A DNA stretch of 64,000 nt from Chitinophaga rupis. Lineage in GTDB: Bacteria > Bacteroidota > Bacteroidia > Chitinophagales > Chitinophagaceae. Positions 8,387 to 17,154 of the stretch are shown here, piece after piece. Each line of letters opens with the position of its first letter. The first letter of the stretch is position 1. The DNA is taken from assembly GCF_900109685.1 (NCBI RefSeq), contig NZ_FOBB01000002.1, forward strand, positions 738,085 through 802,084, given 5' to 3'. The position numbers and the translations under genes are program-made. The notes under the pieces are model-generated. The model worked only from the letters and a program-made list of their open reading frames with translations. It made no database searches and was not told the DNA's origin.

Positions 8387-9238
8387 TTATTTCAAGTTCT
8401 TGCGAAATACTTCGGGCGAAAAGTTGGTGTATTTTTTAAAAAAACGAATAAAGTAAGACGGGTCTTCAAATCCTAAATCGAAAGCGATTTGATTTACTTG
8501 ATCGGTGGTTGCTAATAGGTGTCTTTTTGCTTCCAATATAATTTGCTCATTGATGAGTTGCGAGCAGGTTTTGCCCACAGTTTCTTTGGTTATTTTGTTG
8601 AGCTGAAATGTGGTAAGATGCATCATTTCGGCATATTGTGTCACTTGTTTATGGGTTACAATATGTTTTTGTAATAGTTCTAGCAATTCTTCCAATTGCT
8701 CTTGAGAATATCTATTGCCATCATTTGCTATTTCTTTCGGATTTTTACTTTGCCTTGCTAATTCGATAAAAAGTATTTCAAGACTTGCTTTGATGGCTTC
8801 CTTGTAGCGCTCTTGCTTTTGGGTATATTCTTCAAAAATGAACGATAATTGAGAACTGAATTTTCTAAATTTTTTAACAGAAACCGGGCAGTAATTTTTA
8901 TTGCTCACTTTTCGTAAAACAAAATTAACCGGTTCATCTCTTGGGGTATAAAATTCGCGGTTAAACTGTATTAAATACCCTGTGCTACCATGTTTTAAGG
9001 TGAGTTGATGCACTTGCCCTGGTCTCATAAAAAAAACCGAATAGTCGTCAACAGGGTAATTGGTAAAATCAATACTATGTTCGCCCTTTCCTTTTTCCAA
9101 AAACAAAGCCAAAAAAAAGTTGTGCCTGTGCAATTCCTGCACCATGTCTTGTTCAGAAAGCAAAGTACCGATGTTACGAATACTAAAACCTTCTGAAAAA
9201 TCAGGCTCCTTAATTTGTCTTATATTGATTTTATTCAT
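8387..9238 (-). CDS. AraC family transcriptional regulator
   Basis: A 283-residue regulator with an N-terminal cupin sensor (about 30-140, with the RHNFFLALFLEKGKGEHSID strand pattern) and a C-terminal AraC double HTH. The second helix pair reads IAFDLGFEDPSYFIRFFKKY and ends TNFSPEVFRKNLK. It should bind DNA next to its own gene or the SDR gene directly downstream. Base composition is notably AT-rich compared with genes right of the tRNA. It differs from the other AraC protein at 1515-2378 in the sensor half, so the two pairs are not recent duplicates. Confidence 0.92.
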   Translation of the reverse strand: MNKINIRQIKEPDFSEGFSIRNIGTLLSEQDMVQELHRHNFFLALFLEKGKGEHSIDFTNYPVDDYSVFFMRPGQVHQLTLKHGSTGYLIQFNREFYTPRDEPVNFVLRKVSNKNYCPVSVKKFRKFSSQLSFIFEEYTQKQERYKEAIKASLEILFIELARQSKNPKEIANDGNRYSQEQLEELLELLQKHIVTHKQVTQYAEMMHLTTFQLNKITKETVGKTCSQLINEQIILEAKRHLLATTDQVNQIAFDLGFEDPSYFIRFFKKYTNFSPEVFRKNLK

Positions 9239-9301
9239 TTAAAAAATCGAACTATTAATGACCAGACAATAACAGGTTGGGTCACAGATTTTTATTGGCA
9301 T

Positions 9302-9336
9302 AAAAAAAGGAGACAACTATTATCTAGTGTCTCCTT
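9302..9336 (-). terminator. Rho-independent terminator of tRNA-Lys
   Basis: On the minus strand the sequence reads a stem AAGGAGACA / TGTCTCCTT (complement of 9328-9336 and 9308-9315) followed by seven T residues (9302-9308 complement). It lies directly downstream of the tRNA gene, so it is a standard intrinsic terminator. Confidence 0.85.
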
Positions 9337-9339
9337 AAG

Positions 9340-9412
9340 TGATCCCGCTGGGACTCGAACCCAGGACCCATACATTAAAAGTGTATTGCTCTACCAACTG
9401 AGCTACGGAATC
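9340..9412 (-). tRNA. tRNA-Lys (anticodon TTT)
   Basis: The 73-nt gene folds as a normal cloverleaf. The acceptor stem is GATTCCG / CGGGATC with discriminator A, the D arm contains AGCTCAGTTGGTAGAGC, the anticodon arm ATACA-CTTTTAA-TGTAT gives anticodon TTT, and the T arm reads CTGGG-TTCGAGT-CCCAG. CCA is not encoded. An intrinsic terminator follows at once. The gene marks the point where base composition changes from AT-rich (left) to GC-richer (right), and tRNA 3' ends are frequent integration sites, although no duplicated 3' end was found. Confidence 0.97.
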
Positions 9413-9488
9413 ATCTCTTTTTGTTATAAAGAGGGTGCAAAAATAGTTATATTTTTATTTGAAACAAGAGGTGTGGAAAAAAAGTTTA

Positions 9489-12400
9489 CTACTTAAAATT
9501 CCTGCCTCCATAAAAAACCTTCGCTCCATCCTCCTTGTTCTGCTCCGCTGAGGCGGGGAACGGCCTCCGTTCATCCGCATGGCCCAGCGATTCCTCCGGC
9601 AATGCGCGGCTCAGCTCCCGCAGCAGCTCCGTTAAGTTATAACAATGTTTTACGATCACGTGGATCACCTCGCCCTCACGCTGCAAGGTACCTTCCACCA
9701 TCAAAAGGCGGGATTGCAGGATCTCCTTCCGGTACTTATCAAACAGCTTTTGAAACACTACCAGGTTAACGCATCCCGTTTCATCCTCAATGGTAATAAA
9801 ACAAATGCCGCTGGCAGTGCCGGGTCTTTGCCGCACCAGCACAAGGCCGGCTACTTTTACCGGCATACCATCAGTAAGGGTGTTCAGTGCCTGTGCCGTA
9901 ACAATATGCAGCAGCTGCAGCTTTTCCCGTACAAAACTTACGGGATGTGCTTTTAATGATAATGACATAGCAGCATAATCCTGTATTACATGTTCAGGTG
10001 CAGACATCTCCGGCAACGTGATCTGCGTTTCAGCAGCGCTTTCTGATGGTGTGCCGGCAAACAATGCAATAGGCCGGTCGTGCAGGGCTGTTACTTCCCA
10101 TAAGGCCCGGCGCCGGTCAAGGCCTAATGATCTGAAGGCATCCGCATCTGCCAGCTTTTCCAGGGTAGATTGCTGCACACCGGCATCACGTAATGCAGGA
10201 ATAGAAGTATAGTGCGTAGTGCGCCCCGCAATAAGCGCCTGCACATCATCCTCCCGCACCCCTTTTACCTGGCGAAAGCCCAGGCGGAGCGCATGGGGCG
10301 GATCTGACCTTTTCTCGATCGTATTATCCCACATGGAATGATTCACATCTACCGGCCGCACCTCCACGCCGTGGTTCTTTGCATCGATCACGATCTGGGC
10401 CGGCTGGTAAAACCCCATGGGCATGCTGTTGAGCAAGGCGCAGGCAAAAACATCCGGATAAAAACATTTGATCCAGGAAGATACATATACCAGCAGGGCA
10501 AAACTTACAGCATGGCTTTCAGGAAATCCATAACTACCAAAACCTTCCAGCTGTTTGAATATGCGATGGGCAAATTCTTCATCGTATTTATTGGCTACCA
10601 TGCCCTTAACCAGCTTTTCCCTGAACTGGCTCACCATGCCCGGCAGCTTAAAAGTGGCCATACTGCGGCGTAGCGCATCTGCTTCAGTGGGTGTAAAACC
10701 TGCAGCATCAATGGCGATCTGCATGGCTTGTTCCTGGAACAGGGGCACACCTAAAGTGCGTTTTAATATCTTTTCCAGCGCAGGAGAAGGGTAGGTGACC
10801 AGGTTTGGATCTTTACGCCGTTGTAAGTAGGGATGCACCATATCGCCCTGGATAGGCCCGGGGCGCACTATGGCTACTTCTATTACCAGGTCATAAAAGC
10901 AATCAGGCCTCAGACGGGGTAACATGGCCTGCTGCGCACGGCTTTCTATCTGGAAAACGCCAATAGTATCTGCACGGCAGATCATTTCATAAACAGGCTT
11001 TTGCTTTTGTGGAATAGTAGCCAGCGTATGGGGCTGACCGTAATGGTCCTTCAGCAGATCAAAACCCTTACGGATGCAGGTAAGCATGCCCAATGCCAGC
11101 ACATCTATTTTCAGAAATCCCAGGGCATCAATGTCGTCTTTATTCCATTCAATACAGGTCCGGTCTTCCATACGCGCATTCAGGATGGGGCACAGGTCAG
11201 AAAGTTTGCCCTGCGTAATTACAAAACCTCCCGTATGCTGCCCCAGCTGCCGTGGAAAACCCATGAGCTGCCCGGTAAGCTGTAACACTTTTCGCAGCAG
11301 GGGATCATTGGCATTCAATCCCTGTTCTGTAAGGCGATGCTCCTCAAACCATTCCTCCGTAAAATCCCAGATGGAGGCGGATAACCGGTTAATGGTATCT
11401 ACAGATAAGCCCATTGCTTTTCCTACATCGCGGATAGCGCCTTTTTGGCGTTGCTGCGTTACCGTTGCCACAATAGCTGCACGGTCGCGGCCATACTTTT
11501 TGTAAATGTATTGCATCACTTCCTCCCGCCGCTCATGCTCAAAGTCCACATCAATATCAGGGGGCTCATTCCGTGCTGATGAAATAAAACGTTCAAACAG
11601 CAGATCAAATTCCGAAGGATCAACAGAAGTAATGCCCAGGCAGTAACAAACCGTGGAATTGGCCGCCGACCCGCGGCCCTGACACAATATATCCTGTTCC
11701 CTTGCATAACGTACAATATCATGCACGGTTAAAAAGTAGGGAGCATAATTTTTTTCTTCAATGAATTTAAGCTCATAATCAATGGCCGTGCTTACTTTTT
11801 CAGGAATGTTGCCGCCGAACCGCTGCTTGGCGCCCTCCCAGGCAAGAACAGTAAGCTCCTGCTGCGGCGTGCGGCCATTAGTAGTAAGTTCTTCGGGATA
11901 TACATATTGCAGCATATCCAGTGAGAACTGGCAGGCGGCTGCAATTTCCTGCGTGCGGGAAATGGCATCGGGGTATTGCCGGAACAGCCGCTGCATTTCA
12001 TCAATAGGTTTCAGGTACCGTTCTGCATTGGGATGCAGCCGGAAGCCGGCGTTATGGATAGTACATTTTTCACGGATGCAGGTTAGCACATCCTGCAGCT
12101 GGCGGCGCGCAGTGTGATGGTAATGCACATCGTTGGTGGCCACCAGGGGTATGTGTAATTGTTCAGAGAGCTCCGAAAGCCGGTATAGCTTTTTACCATC
12201 ATCGCCCTGGTAGGAGCGGGATGCGGCCAGGTACAAGTCATCGCCCAAAACTTCCCGGTATGCTTTCAGTGCCTGTTGGAAATCCGGTTCAAAGCTGAAG
12301 CTTGTGTTTAATGAATCAGGTGGTATTACAATGAACTTTATGCCTTTGGCATATTTATATACATCGGCCTTAAACAACTCACATTTGCCTTTCTCCGTTC

Positions 12401-12689
12401 TCAGGTTACCTTCTGTCAGCAGGTTACAAAGCCGGCTATAGGCTTCTTTATTGGTAGGATAAGCCAGCAGGCTGGGGCCATCCACCAGGTCAAGGCGGCA
12501 GGCAGGAATGAGCTGTATATCCTTCCCCCTGGTAGCTACATGCGCGCGTACGATGCCCGCAAGCGTATTACGGTCTGTAATGGCGATCTTTTTATAACCA
12601 TAGGCAAATGCCTGTTCTACCAGCTCTTCGGGATGAGAGGCGCCCCGCAGGAAACTAAAATTGGTGGTGACCTGTAATTCAGTGTACAT
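9489..12689 (-). CDS. dnaE2: Error-prone DNA polymerase III alpha subunit DnaE2 (ImuC)
   Basis: A 1066-residue C-family polymerase with an N-terminal PHP domain that begins in the ImuC style (NFSFLRGASHPEELV, residues 10-24), the polymerase motif GRGSAANS (338-345), the catalytic aspartates in PDIDVDF (377-383), a helix-hairpin-helix region, an OB fold near 940-1010, and the short GGRNFK tail typical of DnaE2. It is the translesion polymerase of the ImuABC mutasome, acting at replication forks after DNA damage. It is the last gene of the imuA-imuB-dnaE2 unit, 16 bp after imuB. Expression is normally under SOS control; no LexA box could be assigned from sequence alone. Confidence 0.96.
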   Translation of the reverse strand: MYTELQVTTNFSFLRGASHPEELVEQAFAYGYKKIAITDRNTLAGIVRAHVATRGKDIQLIPACRLDLVDGPSLLAYPTNKEAYSRLCNLLTEGNLRTEKGKCELFKADVYKYAKGIKFIVIPPDSLNTSFSFEPDFQQALKAYREVLGDDLYLAASRSYQGDDGKKLYRLSELSEQLHIPLVATNDVHYHHTARRQLQDVLTCIREKCTIHNAGFRLHPNAERYLKPIDEMQRLFRQYPDAISRTQEIAAACQFSLDMLQYVYPEELTTNGRTPQQELTVLAWEGAKQRFGGNIPEKVSTAIDYELKFIEEKNYAPYFLTVHDIVRYAREQDILCQGRGSAANSTVCYCLGITSVDPSEFDLLFERFISSARNEPPDIDVDFEHERREEVMQYIYKKYGRDRAAIVATVTQQRQKGAIRDVGKAMGLSVDTINRLSASIWDFTEEWFEEHRLTEQGLNANDPLLRKVLQLTGQLMGFPRQLGQHTGGFVITQGKLSDLCPILNARMEDRTCIEWNKDDIDALGFLKIDVLALGMLTCIRKGFDLLKDHYGQPHTLATIPQKQKPVYEMICRADTIGVFQIESRAQQAMLPRLRPDCFYDLVIEVAIVRPGPIQGDMVHPYLQRRKDPNLVTYPSPALEKILKRTLGVPLFQEQAMQIAIDAAGFTPTEADALRRSMATFKLPGMVSQFREKLVKGMVANKYDEEFAHRIFKQLEGFGSYGFPESHAVSFALLVYVSSWIKCFYPDVFACALLNSMPMGFYQPAQIVIDAKNHGVEVRPVDVNHSMWDNTIEKRSDPPHALRLGFRQVKGVREDDVQALIAGRTTHYTSIPALRDAGVQQSTLEKLADADAFRSLGLDRRRALWEVTALHDRPIALFAGTPSESAAETQITLPEMSAPEHVIQDYAAMSLSLKAHPVSFVREKLQLLHIVTAQALNTLTDGMPVKVAGLVLVRQRPGTASGICFITIEDETGCVNLVVFQKLFDKYRKEILQSRLLMVEGTLQREGEVIHVIVKHCYNLTELLRELSRALPEESLGHADERRPFPASAEQNKEDGAKVFYGGRNFK

Positions 12690-12705
12690 ACATCATCTCA
12701 TTTTC

Positions 12706-14208
12706 TTACGCAAAAAAGCCATGGATGTACCAGCAATGCGGTTTATTCATATCATAATGCCCCGATCTGAAAAGCCAGTAACGGCGGCCTTCCTGGTCTT
12801 CCACAGCATAATAATCCCGGTGCGGCCCTTCCTCCAGCCACCATTCGCGTTCAATACGTTCAGGACCGTCTGCCTTTTTTATATAATGCAGCTTGCCTTT
12901 GTATGTAAACAACATAGGCGGATAGTCAGGTATGGGCGCGCTTACCTCTACCGGCTCCGGTTCCCGTAACAGCAGCATAGGGCGGGGATGGTCTGTGCGC
13001 CAGGGTGTAGCTGGTTTTTCCAGCATAGAAGCGGTGGGGGTAATAGAACGCTCCGGCCAGTAATGCTGTACCGGCAAATAACGGCGAATGGAATACGCGC
13101 CTGTTTTACCAGCCAGCCGGTCTGTCAGCTGCGCCAGGGTAATGCTTTCCAGGCCGCAACCGCCGGTCCACAATGTTTCCTGCTGGGGAGAAACTTCTTC
13201 CACATGGGGTGCTTCCAGTATAAAAAGCTCTATGCCTAAGGCTGGTTCAATCGCAGGTATCTTATTTTCAAATAGTTTGAAAAGATGACGGGCATTGTGT
13301 GATGCACGGTTAGTGCCAATTTCCACCTGTTCTATCTTACCATCCACCCGGTATGCTTTAAGAACGGCGGTACGCAGTCCCTTGCTTTTTTGCTGCAGGC
13401 GGCTGCAAAGCGCTTCCAGCAATCGTTGCAGTGCAATTTCAATACCCGTTGCCGTTAGTATCGGTTCCAGGCAGGGCAGCCGTTCCTGGTAGGGGAGGAT
13501 GGGTAACAGCGGATCAATAACTTCCTCTTCCCGGCCCAGTGCCTGATCCATACGGTCAAGCAGCGCCTGGCCAAAACGCCTGCGCAATGCGGAACGCGGC
13601 ATATTTATAAAACTGCCGACCTGGTAAAGGCCCAGCTTTTGTAAACGTTCCAGCAGGTCAGGTTCCAGGCGCAGGGCAGCGGGGGGTAAGGGGAGCAGGG
13701 CAGTGGCCTGCTCTCCGCTTTTAATGATGCAGGTAACCCTTCCATAACGCGCTATGGCCCATGCAGTACCAATGGTATCTGCAATGGCTACACGAACATG
13801 ATAACCAAAAGCTTTTAAGCGGGTAATGATCTCCTGCAGGTAAGGTTGTTCTCCTCCCCACAAGTGCGCGCAGCCGCTGGCATCCAGTATCAAACCATCG
13901 GGCAGGTCTGTAGCGGCAACAGGGGTATAACGTATACACCATTTGCAAAGCGCTTTCAATAATTGCTCCGCTAACCCGGGCTTGTCGTTAAATACCTGTA
14001 GCGCAGGAACAATGGCCCTGGCATCTGCCAGCACCATTCCAACAAAAATGCCCTGTGCCTGCGCAGCAGCGCTGGCTGCTGTTATCATCATGCGCCCGTG
14101 ATCAGGCGCTGCCAGTATGAAAGGCTGGTGCAGCAATTCAGGCTTGCGGATGATCAGCCAGTCTGTTATTAAATGACGGAACCATATGGCTACAAAACGT
14201 TTGGGCAT
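12706..14208 (-). CDS. imuB: Y-family polymerase-like protein ImuB
   Basis: A DNA polymerase Y family protein of 500 residues, the scaffold of the mutasome that bridges the beta clamp, DnaE2 and ImuA and is usually catalytically inactive. The start at MPKRFVAIWFRHLITDWL is chosen because it is the family-typical N-terminus and sits 1 nt after the imuA stop; an upstream ATG at 14250 would overlap imuA. The segment LDASGCAHLWGGEQPYL is characteristic of ImuB, and the C-terminal part (ERIEREWWLEEGPHRDYYAV, then RYWLFRSG) matches the family's C-terminal domain. The overall length fits known ImuB proteins. Confidence 0.94.
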   Translation of the reverse strand: MPKRFVAIWFRHLITDWLIIRKPELLHQPFILAAPDHGRMMITAASAAAQAQGIFVGMVLADARAIVPALQVFNDKPGLAEQLLKALCKWCIRYTPVAATDLPDGLILDASGCAHLWGGEQPYLQEIITRLKAFGYHVRVAIADTIGTAWAIARYGRVTCIIKSGEQATALLPLPPAALRLEPDLLERLQKLGLYQVGSFINMPRSALRRRFGQALLDRMDQALGREEEVIDPLLPILPYQERLPCLEPILTATGIEIALQRLLEALCSRLQQKSKGLRTAVLKAYRVDGKIEQVEIGTNRASHNARHLFKLFENKIPAIEPALGIELFILEAPHVEEVSPQQETLWTGGCGLESITLAQLTDRLAGKTGAYSIRRYLPVQHYWPERSITPTASMLEKPATPWRTDHPRPMLLLREPEPVEVSAPIPDYPPMLFTYKGKLHYIKKADGPERIEREWWLEEGPHRDYYAVEDQEGRRYWLFRSGHYDMNKPHCWYIHGFFA

Positions 14209-14209
14209 G

Positions 14210-14941
14210 TTATCCTGTTTTTCGTATATCCGCCTGCGGTTGTAATGCAATATTTTCAGTGATCACGTTAAACCGGCCCTGCGCCCATTCCAGCTGCCAC
14301 TCACCGGGTTTGCCGTTGCGCACTTTTAAAAGTGTTATACGCCAGCGGGGAAAACCAATGCCGGGCATATTGTTACCGGGTTCGCTGTGCAGCGGTGTAA
14401 CCCTCCACCGGGCCACACAGGCATTTGCATTCAGATCGCGTGGCTGATGGCGTAGTATAAAACCGGTTACCCTGCTTTGTTCTACCGCCAGCTGCAGCCG
14501 CCTGGATGCGGTGAAGCTAATGTCTCTCATTTCGCCAACCACAGCTGCCAGCCCTTCACATTTTAACGCTTCTTCCATGGCCCATAACACATCCCGTTCG
14601 CGTTGCAGATCTACAAAAATGATCTGATCAGGTGTTACGCCAAATGCTGCCAATGCAGGCGGAAAAAGGGTGCGTGCAGCACTGATCCATATACAAACAC
14701 GGCCCTGCTGCATCAGGGGCGCTAAGAGTCCGGCAATAAACCCGCCTGTAGCTGCTGCCTGTTCTGCAGCCTCGCTTAAAAATTCATGAACGGCGCCTGT
14801 AGGAAAAACCGCGTTGGGAAATGCCGCCTCTACGGGCTCAAGGCCTGCGTGAACAGCTGCATTTAGCGTTGGTTTAAACCCCTGCAAAAGCAACAGCTCT
14901 TTTTGCAATTGACTAATGATCTCTTTTTTAGTGGCGGACAT
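14210..14941 (-). CDS. imuA: ImuA family protein (RecA/SulA-like mutasome component)
   Basis: A 243-residue RecA-fold protein with the family segments GAVHEFLSEAAEQAAATGGF, VCIWISAARTLFPPALAAFG and IIFVDLQRERDVLWAMEEAL. The Walker A region is degenerate, as is usual for ImuA. It helps recruit the ImuB/DnaE2 pair to damaged DNA. It is the first gene of the three-gene unit and its stop is 1 nt before the imuB start. Upstream lies a 424-bp non-coding interval that contains an AT-rich promoter region and a degraded regulator fragment. Confidence 0.93.
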   Translation of the reverse strand: MSATKKEIISQLQKELLLLQGFKPTLNAAVHAGLEPVEAAFPNAVFPTGAVHEFLSEAAEQAAATGGFIAGLLAPLMQQGRVCIWISAARTLFPPALAAFGVTPDQIIFVDLQRERDVLWAMEEALKCEGLAAVVGEMRDISFTASRRLQLAVEQSRVTGFILRHQPRDLNANACVARWRVTPLHSEPGNNMPGIGFPRWRITLLKVRNGKPGEWQLEWAQGRFNVITENIALQPQADIRKTG

Positions 14942-15365
14942 GGCGGAAGATCTTATTTATTGATCGTATGAATGTGTGGAGTAGAGTGATCCGCTGCCGC
15001 TTTTCCTATCGTCATCATGTTTCACCAATATTTTTAGCAATGATATACTAAAAATATTAGCTAATCAAGACGCTTAACAATCCGGGTATGGACATGGTAT
15101 TTATAAATTAATGATTATCAAATCGAAAGGGGAGATATTCAGAGGAATGTTTTTTTACACGCTAAGCCCCCATTAACAAACTGCTTATTTATTTCTCCGC
15201 AAATACCTCTTGCAGCCGCTCCCGGTAGCAGTCTCCCCATTCGCCCATTACTTTTATAACTGGCAGTAAGGTTAGAGAGCCGGAAAGAGTGGAACAACCG
15301 GGAAGGGGAGTGGTGTAAACAACACCTGGAAAAGATTATATTTATACCTCTTATCTCTGCTACAT
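14942..15365. other. Intergenic region with imuA promoter and a decayed gene
   Basis: About 424 bp without an intact gene. The imuA-proximal part (14942-15130) is AT-rich and contains the palindrome-like TACTAAAAATATTAGCTA stretch near 15048-15065, a possible regulatory site. The distal part contains a minus-strand fragment of an HxlR-type regulator (15189-15290). The last 60 bp should carry the promoter of the DUF6624 gene. Confidence 0.5.
15189..15290 (-). pseudogene. C-terminal fragment of an HxlR-type regulator
   Basis: On the minus strand a frame ending in TAA at 15189-15191 reads SLTLLPVIKVMGEWGDCYRE and then RLQEVFAEK. The pattern LxPVIxxxxEWG is the conserved end of HxlR-type winged-helix regulators. 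Upstream codons (15290-15330) keep open but no longer resemble the family, and no start or DNA-binding part is present. It is interpreted as the stump of a deleted or decayed gene; the call rests on one motif. Confidence 0.45.
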
Positions 15366-16013
15366 ATGAAAATAATCCCGTTGTTTTTCTATTGCATGTT
15401 GTTAAATGGTTTTACAATAGCGCAAACCAATCCGGCCCTTGCAGATACCCTGGCAAAGATGGTAGTTATTGACCAGCAGGCAGCAGGCTTGCCACCGGAA
15501 GGACTAACCCTTGATTCTCCCGGGTGGCAGCATTTTAAAGACAGTGTGTTCACTTCTCATCATAAAAGGCTGGAAAAAATGCTGGATAGTTACGGTTACC
15601 CGGGTAGTGATATGGTAGGGGAGAAAGGTGCGCATCATTTCTGGCTATTGGTACAACACCTGGATAAATGGCCTGCATTTCAGCAGCAGGTAATTAAGGC
15701 TCTGGAACAACAGGTGGCTGATAAAAAAGCATCCTCCAAAGACCTGGCTTATTTAACAGACCGTGTACGGCTGAATACCGGCGGCAAACAGGTATATGGT
15801 ACACAGGTCACTTATAACCTAGATAGCTGCCAGGCTATTCCCAAACCGCTGGAAGATCCGGCATCGGTGAACGAAAGGCGAAAAGCAGTAGGTCTGGAAC
15901 CGCTGGAGAATTATCTGAACATGATGAGCGAAAGCCATTTCCTGATGAATAAGGAAATGTATGAAAAGAAAGGTATTAAAGGGCCAAAGCTGTATGAACA
16001 AAAAGATAAGTAA
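15366..16013 (+). CDS. DUF6624 domain secreted protein
   Basis: A 215-residue protein with a cleavable signal peptide (MKIIPLFFYCMLLNGFTIAQ). A DUF6624 domain follows, recognisable from DTLAKMVVIDQQAAG, the central GYPGSDMVGEKGAHHFWLLV segment with HH, and the final NERRKAVGLEPLENYLNMMS. The family is widespread in Bacteroidota and often periplasmic; its biochemical function is not known. It stands alone on the plus strand between the imu unit and the YhcG gene. The length agrees with other members. Confidence 0.85.
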   Translation: MKIIPLFFYCMLLNGFTIAQTNPALADTLAKMVVIDQQAAGLPPEGLTLDSPGWQHFKDSVFTSHHKRLEKMLDSYGYPGSDMVGEKGAHHFWLLVQHLDKWPAFQQQVIKALEQQVADKKASSKDLAYLTDRVRLNTGGKQVYGTQVTYNLDSCQAIPKPLEDPASVNERRKAVGLEPLENYLNMMSESHFLMNKEMYEKKGIKGPKLYEQKDK

Positions 16014-16137
16014 TGAGCGTACCATCATTACTTAATACACAGTCAATGACAGTGTAACTATCAAATTGCCGTTTGTTTATAACAGATAATTCCTTTAAAA
16101 TTGGGGCCTTTATTCTAAAAATAATCCCCCAAAATTT

Positions 16138-17142
16138 ATGAAGGTAAAGCGATCACTGATAGCCGAAATAAAGAACATGATCCTTCAAAGCCGGGAACAG
16201 GCTATCCGTGCAGTGGACAATACCCGGGTGCTTATGTACTGGAATATCGGGAAGCGTATCTTTGAAGAGGAACAAGCCGGGAAAGAGCGCGCTGATTATG
16301 GTTCCTTTCTGATCAGGTCTTTATCTGAAGCTTTACAGCCTGAGTTTGGCAGCGGCTTTTCCGTTCGTCAATTGGAAAGATACCGGCAATTTTTCAGGAC
16401 CTTTCCAATTGCGTCCGCACTGCGGACGCAATTTAGCTGGACACATTACAAGCTCCTGTTATCCATTGATAATGAGGCTAAAAGGGAGTATTATATCCTG
16501 GAAGCCGTCAAAAGTAACTGGACAGCCCGCCAGCTCGAACGGCAGATCAATAGCCAGCTATACGAACGCTTATTGCTCAGTAATGATAAGGAAAGCGTAT
16601 TGGCTGTAGCCCGTGGGGAAAAAGTACCTAGCAATGCAACTGAGATCATCAAAGACCCTACGGTGCTGGAATTTCTGGGCCTTAAACAAAAACCGGCCTA
16701 TTATGAACGGGACCTGGAAGCGGAGCTCATCTCTCATCTTAACGATTTTCTGCTGGAATTAGGGCATGGTTTTTCTTTCGTAGCCCGGCAAAGGAGGATA
16801 CACCTGGATGGTGATGAGTTTTTTGTGGACTTGGTATGTTATAACCGCCTGCTCCAAAGTTTTGTATTGTTTGAGATCAAAACCCACAAGCTTACCCACC
16901 AGGACCTGGGGCAGTTACAAATGTATGTTAACTACTATGATCGTTTCGAGAAACAGGAATTTGAAAACCCAACCATTGGTGTATTATTATGCGCCGATAA
17001 GAATGATGCAGTGGTAAAAATATCGCTCCCGGAAAATAACAGATCTATTGTAGCCAGCAAATACCAGCTGTACCTGCCAACAGAAGACCAGCTACTGAAA
17101 GAGCTGAAAAGTGAGCTGGATAAACTGGATGATATTAACTAA
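16138..17142 (+). CDS. PDDEXK nuclease family protein YhcG (DUF1016)
   Basis: A 334-residue protein with an N-terminal DUF1016 domain (about 1-150; MYWNIGKRIFEEEQ, and SWTHYKLLLSI) and a C-terminal PDDEXK nuclease domain. The latter has D231 (FFVDLVCYN), E246-x-K248 (LFEIKTH) and Q259 (LGQLQMYVNYYD). YhcG-type proteins are predicted DNA nucleases linked to recombination and mobile or restriction loci. It is a single gene with its own promoter. A perfect 13-bp inverted repeat lies inside the coding sequence at 16407-16433, over the codons for the IASALRTQF segment. Confidence 0.92.
   Translation: MKVKRSLIAEIKNMILQSREQAIRAVDNTRVLMYWNIGKRIFEEEQAGKERADYGSFLIRSLSEALQPEFGSGFSVRQLERYRQFFRTFPIASALRTQFSWTHYKLLLSIDNEAKREYYILEAVKSNWTARQLERQINSQLYERLLLSNDKESVLAVARGEKVPSNATEIIKDPTVLEFLGLKQKPAYYERDLEAELISHLNDFLLELGHGFSFVARQRRIHLDGDEFFVDLVCYNRLLQSFVLFEIKTHKLTHQDLGQLQMYVNYYDRFEKQEFENPTIGVLLCADKNDAVVKISLPENNRSIVASKYQLYLPTEDQLLKELKSELDKLDDIN
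16407..16433. repeat. Perfect 13-bp inverted repeat inside yhcG-like gene
   Basis: AATTGCGTCCGCA (16407-16419) and TGCGGACGCAATT (16421-16433) are exact reverse complements separated by one base. The repeat lies within codons of a conserved segment of the DUF1016 domain. Confidence 0.8.
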
Positions 17143-17154
17143 TAAATAAAACGC

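Noticed and set aside
1..9340. Search for a second copy of the tRNA-Lys 3' end (att site)
   Set aside because: No match to the T-arm/acceptor segment was seen left of the tRNA inside the window, so an integrated island with both ends cannot be claimed.
9215..9496. 93-codon plus-strand frame across the tRNA
   Set aside because: It reads the complement of tRNA-Lys and its terminator.
9645..12117. Several plus-strand frames of 60-143 codons
   Set aside because: All lie antisense to dnaE2 and have arginine/serine-rich shadow composition.
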